From positions 310,001-374,000 of the forward strand of contig CANLVG010000006.1 in the NCBI GenBank assembly GCA_947494565.1: 64,000 bases of DNA, written 5' to 3'. The notes beneath the pieces were generated by a model. The model ran no database searches. It was given only the letters and a program-made list of their open reading frames with translations, and was not told where the DNA came from. This document shows positions 62,177 to 64,000 of this stretch, piece after piece. How positions within the stretch are numbered: the stretch's first letter is position 1; each line of letters starts with the position of its first letter. Origin of the DNA: an uncultured Flavobacteriaceae bacterium. Its GTDB lineage: Bacteria; Bacteroidota; Bacteroidia; Flavobacteriales; Flavobacteriaceae. A program made the position numbers and the translations under genes.

Positions 62177-64000
62177 ATGAAGAAGTTATTACTTACCCTA
62201 GCGACCTTGTCATTTTTAGGAATGGCCTATGGGCAGAACTACAACTATCTAGGCGACTATACCTCAGATGGTACGCCTAAGTATTTTGATACCAAAGATG
62301 AGGTGTCCCCCGAAACCCTGCAACTTATTTCCGATGCCTTACCGGAAGGTTTTCCGGTGCCGGACTATAATCCCCAATACATTACCTCAGGTTATGATAC
62401 CGATATTATGCTTGATGATAATGCCGATGTATGGGTGACCTTTGTAGGCGAAGGAGCTGGGTACAAGAATGTATTGGGCTTTTATACCTATGATGTGAAC
62501 AACCCGTCACCGACAGCTCCGCAGCCTGAAGACATCACCATCGTCTTTCCCAACGTATCCGCAAAATATAGCGGAGGAAGTTTGGAAGTAGGGCATAAGG
62601 TGAAGATCGGGCGTTTTCCTGCTGGTACAGGTATCGGTTGGGTGCTGTTGGCCAATGGTTGGAAAGGTCAGGTCACTGCGGGACTCTGGCAGTTGTTTTC
62701 CAATCCGGATTATAACCCTGAAGCCCAAGAAGAGTTACGGTACCACAATGTGCTATTGAACGATCCTGATAACGAACGTATCATTCTCGGTTTTGAGGAT
62801 ATTCGAAGAGATTATGGCAGTTGTGATCAAGATTTCAATGATGCCTTGTTCTATATCACGGCAAACCCCTACACCGCGATACGAACGCAGAACTACAATA
62901 AGATTACGGACCACACGCCCGTAAGTTCAGGAAACGATGGCGGCTTGGAAAGTAATGGAGATTTGGGAAGCCTGATCGCAAAGCGCAACTTTGAGCGGAA
63001 TAAGACCAATAGCTTTAAGAATACCCAAAAGGCACAACGGAAGTACTCCAAAAAGACCTATAAGTCCTTTGGGGCCAAGTCTGGGCAATTGGATGGCTAT
63101 TTTCCGGAGAGTGGGATGTTCGGAACCGAGTCAACATATGTTTCGAGTCCTGAAGACCTGTTGGACATCACCAATGCCGAAACCATTTTCTCCATCGATT
63201 ATTATAAGGGTGAAGAGCGCGTATCCGCTGCTTTGGCCACTGAAACGAGGGGAAGCGTATATAATCATACCAAGACCATTTGCGACCGTTTGAACGACTC
63301 TCAGTTGTTGGATGTGCGTACGGTCACTTTGCAAGGGCACGAGCTCGTCTATTCGCAGTTGCAGCGCTCAAATGGCGCCTTGGAATATGCCCTCACCTTT
63401 TCGGTAAAAGAAGAAGGCAACACCCAACGGGTTTATAGTTTGTGGAACCTAGATGCCTACCCTAAGGGGGATTACCGCAACTTTCAAGTATGGGGCAGTT
63501 CTATGGGGCAGGTGACCAATACGGTGAACCATATTCTCAAGACCTTGGATAGCGAGAAAAAGTTATTGGCCCATAAGGGAAGCAATACATTACCGACGGT
63601 CTTTATCAAAAACGGTACCTACAAACAAGGTAAATTGTACCTGAACGTTGTCAACAAAGTAGGCGCGACCTGGATGAATATCGATGGCAACTACAAGGTG
63701 ACCGAACAGGCAAAAGAACAAAACCTGAACCGCATGATCTCGTTGAGCGGTGCTTGGGAAGAAGAGGTCGTTATCGACACCGGACATTTGTTCGATATCG
63801 GGATATCGATTTTGGCGGAAGAATCTTATCAGCACGACGCAATGTATTTGGCTGACGGTCCATGGGGGGCGGATTTCAATACCGATGTAGATGCCATAGC
63901 CGCCTTCGATATTAGCGAAACGGATAGCAGCTCAACGCAAGGATACGCTATTGCACGTGATGTGAGCGCCAAAGGTGAAGTGAAGGAAACGATCAATATT
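62177..64000 (+). CDS. Large secreted DUF4114/LruC-type surface protein (partial)
   Basis: An open frame of at least 608 codons runs off the right edge. It starts with a signal peptide (MKKLLLTLATLSFLGMAYG). Residues about 85-240 form a DUF4114-type beta domain (VTFVGEGAGYKNVLGFYTYD; final motif DYGSCDQDFNDALFYI, likely calcium binding). It continues with LruC-like beta domains of secreted Bacteroidota proteins. Proteins of this kind are usually exported, often with a type IX secretion tail, and take part in adhesion or biofilm matrix. The C terminus is not in view. Control by NO through the LytTR boxes is inferred. Confidence 0.85.
   Translation, partial: MKKLLLTLATLSFLGMAYGQNYNYLGDYTSDGTPKYFDTKDEVSPETLQLISDALPEGFPVPDYNPQYITSGYDTDIMLDDNADVWVTFVGEGAGYKNVLGFYTYDVNNPSPTAPQPEDITIVFPNVSAKYSGGSLEVGHKVKIGRFPAGTGIGWVLLANGWKGQVTAGLWQLFSNPDYNPEAQEELRYHNVLLNDPDNERIILGFEDIRRDYGSCDQDFNDALFYITANPYTAIRTQNYNKITDHTPVSSGNDGGLESNGDLGSLIAKRNFERNKTNSFKNTQKAQRKYSKKTYKSFGAKSGQLDGYFPESGMFGTESTYVSSPEDLLDITNAETIFSIDYYKGEERVSAALATETRGSVYNHTKTICDRLNDSQLLDVRTVTLQGHELVYSQLQRSNGALEYALTFSVKEEGNTQRVYSLWNLDAYPKGDYRNFQVWGSSMGQVTNTVNHILKTLDSEKKLLAHKGSNTLPTVFIKNGTYKQGKLYLNVVNKVGATWMNIDGNYKVTEQAKEQNLNRMISLSGAWEEEVVIDTGHLFDIGISILAEESYQHDAMYLADGPWGADFNTDVDAIAAFDISETDSSSTQGYAIARDVSAKGEVKETINI

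Noticed and set aside
1-64000. CRISPR array
   Set aside because: No regularly spaced repeats of suitable unit length were seen. The direct repeats present are operator boxes or tRNA-tail copies.

Overview
The window looks like chromosome of a marine member of the Flavobacteriaceae (Bacteroidota). Several promoters carry the Bacteroidota -7 element TAnnTTTG, Shine-Dalgarno sequences are weak, and the families are typical: one-cysteine-cluster Crp/Fnr proteins, BlaI/M56 pairs, membrane-anchored AraC regulators, LytTR regulators, DUF5060 glycosidases, S1 sulfatases and a DUF4114 protein. Genus-level identity cannot be read from the sequence alone.

Layout. (1) 0.1-3 kb: two Crp/Fnr regulators and a tandem universal stress protein, all three preceded by one shared palindromic box. 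(2) 3-21.7 kb: a carbohydrate and hydrolase region with a dienelactone-hydrolase-like enzyme, an esterase, a Gfo/Idh/MocA oxidoreductase, a five-gene run (GMC dehydrogenase, its small subunit, two paralogous sugar isomerases, a sulfatase), a BlaI/M56 pair whose M56 protein ends in ankyrin repeats, a second sulfatase, a DUF5060 glycosidase, a serine hydrolase, a VanX-like dipeptidase and an esterase. (3) 21.9 kb: tRNA-Pro(GGG). Its 3' tail plus terminator recurs at 28.3 kb (almost unchanged) and 47.9 kb (diverged). These copies delimit two modules. The first, 6.3 kb, holds a DegP-like protease, a beta-barrel protein, a LytS/LytTR pair and an autoregulated-looking Fic protein. The second, 19.6 kb, is a complete nitrate-assimilation cluster.

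The nitrate cluster holds siroheme synthesis (precorrin-2 dehydrogenase, SUMT), NirBD nitrite reductase, an NrtABCD-type ABC transporter, an outer-membrane porin, a fused Nas nitrate reductase (molybdopterin + FAD/NAD + BFD), an unusual rubredoxin protein, and a NarX-like sensor with a NarL-like regulator. Four of its promoters carry TACGTA hexamers in 10-bp phase.

(4) 48-57.3 kb: two HExxH putative proteases, a PDZ-alpha/beta hydrolase, two related 7TM-AraC regulators, an SRPBCC protein and an epimerase. (5) 57.5-64 kb: an H-NOX nitric-oxide-sensing phosphorelay (CheY, H-NOX, PAS histidine kinase, Hpt, LytTR regulator), then a 36-residue hydrophobic peptide gene and a large secreted DUF4114 protein that runs off the window. 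The promoters of the operon, the peptide and the DUF4114 gene share a direct repeat with 21-bp spacing lying exactly 40 bp before the -7 box. This suggests one NO-controlled LytTR regulon and is the most interesting system in the window.
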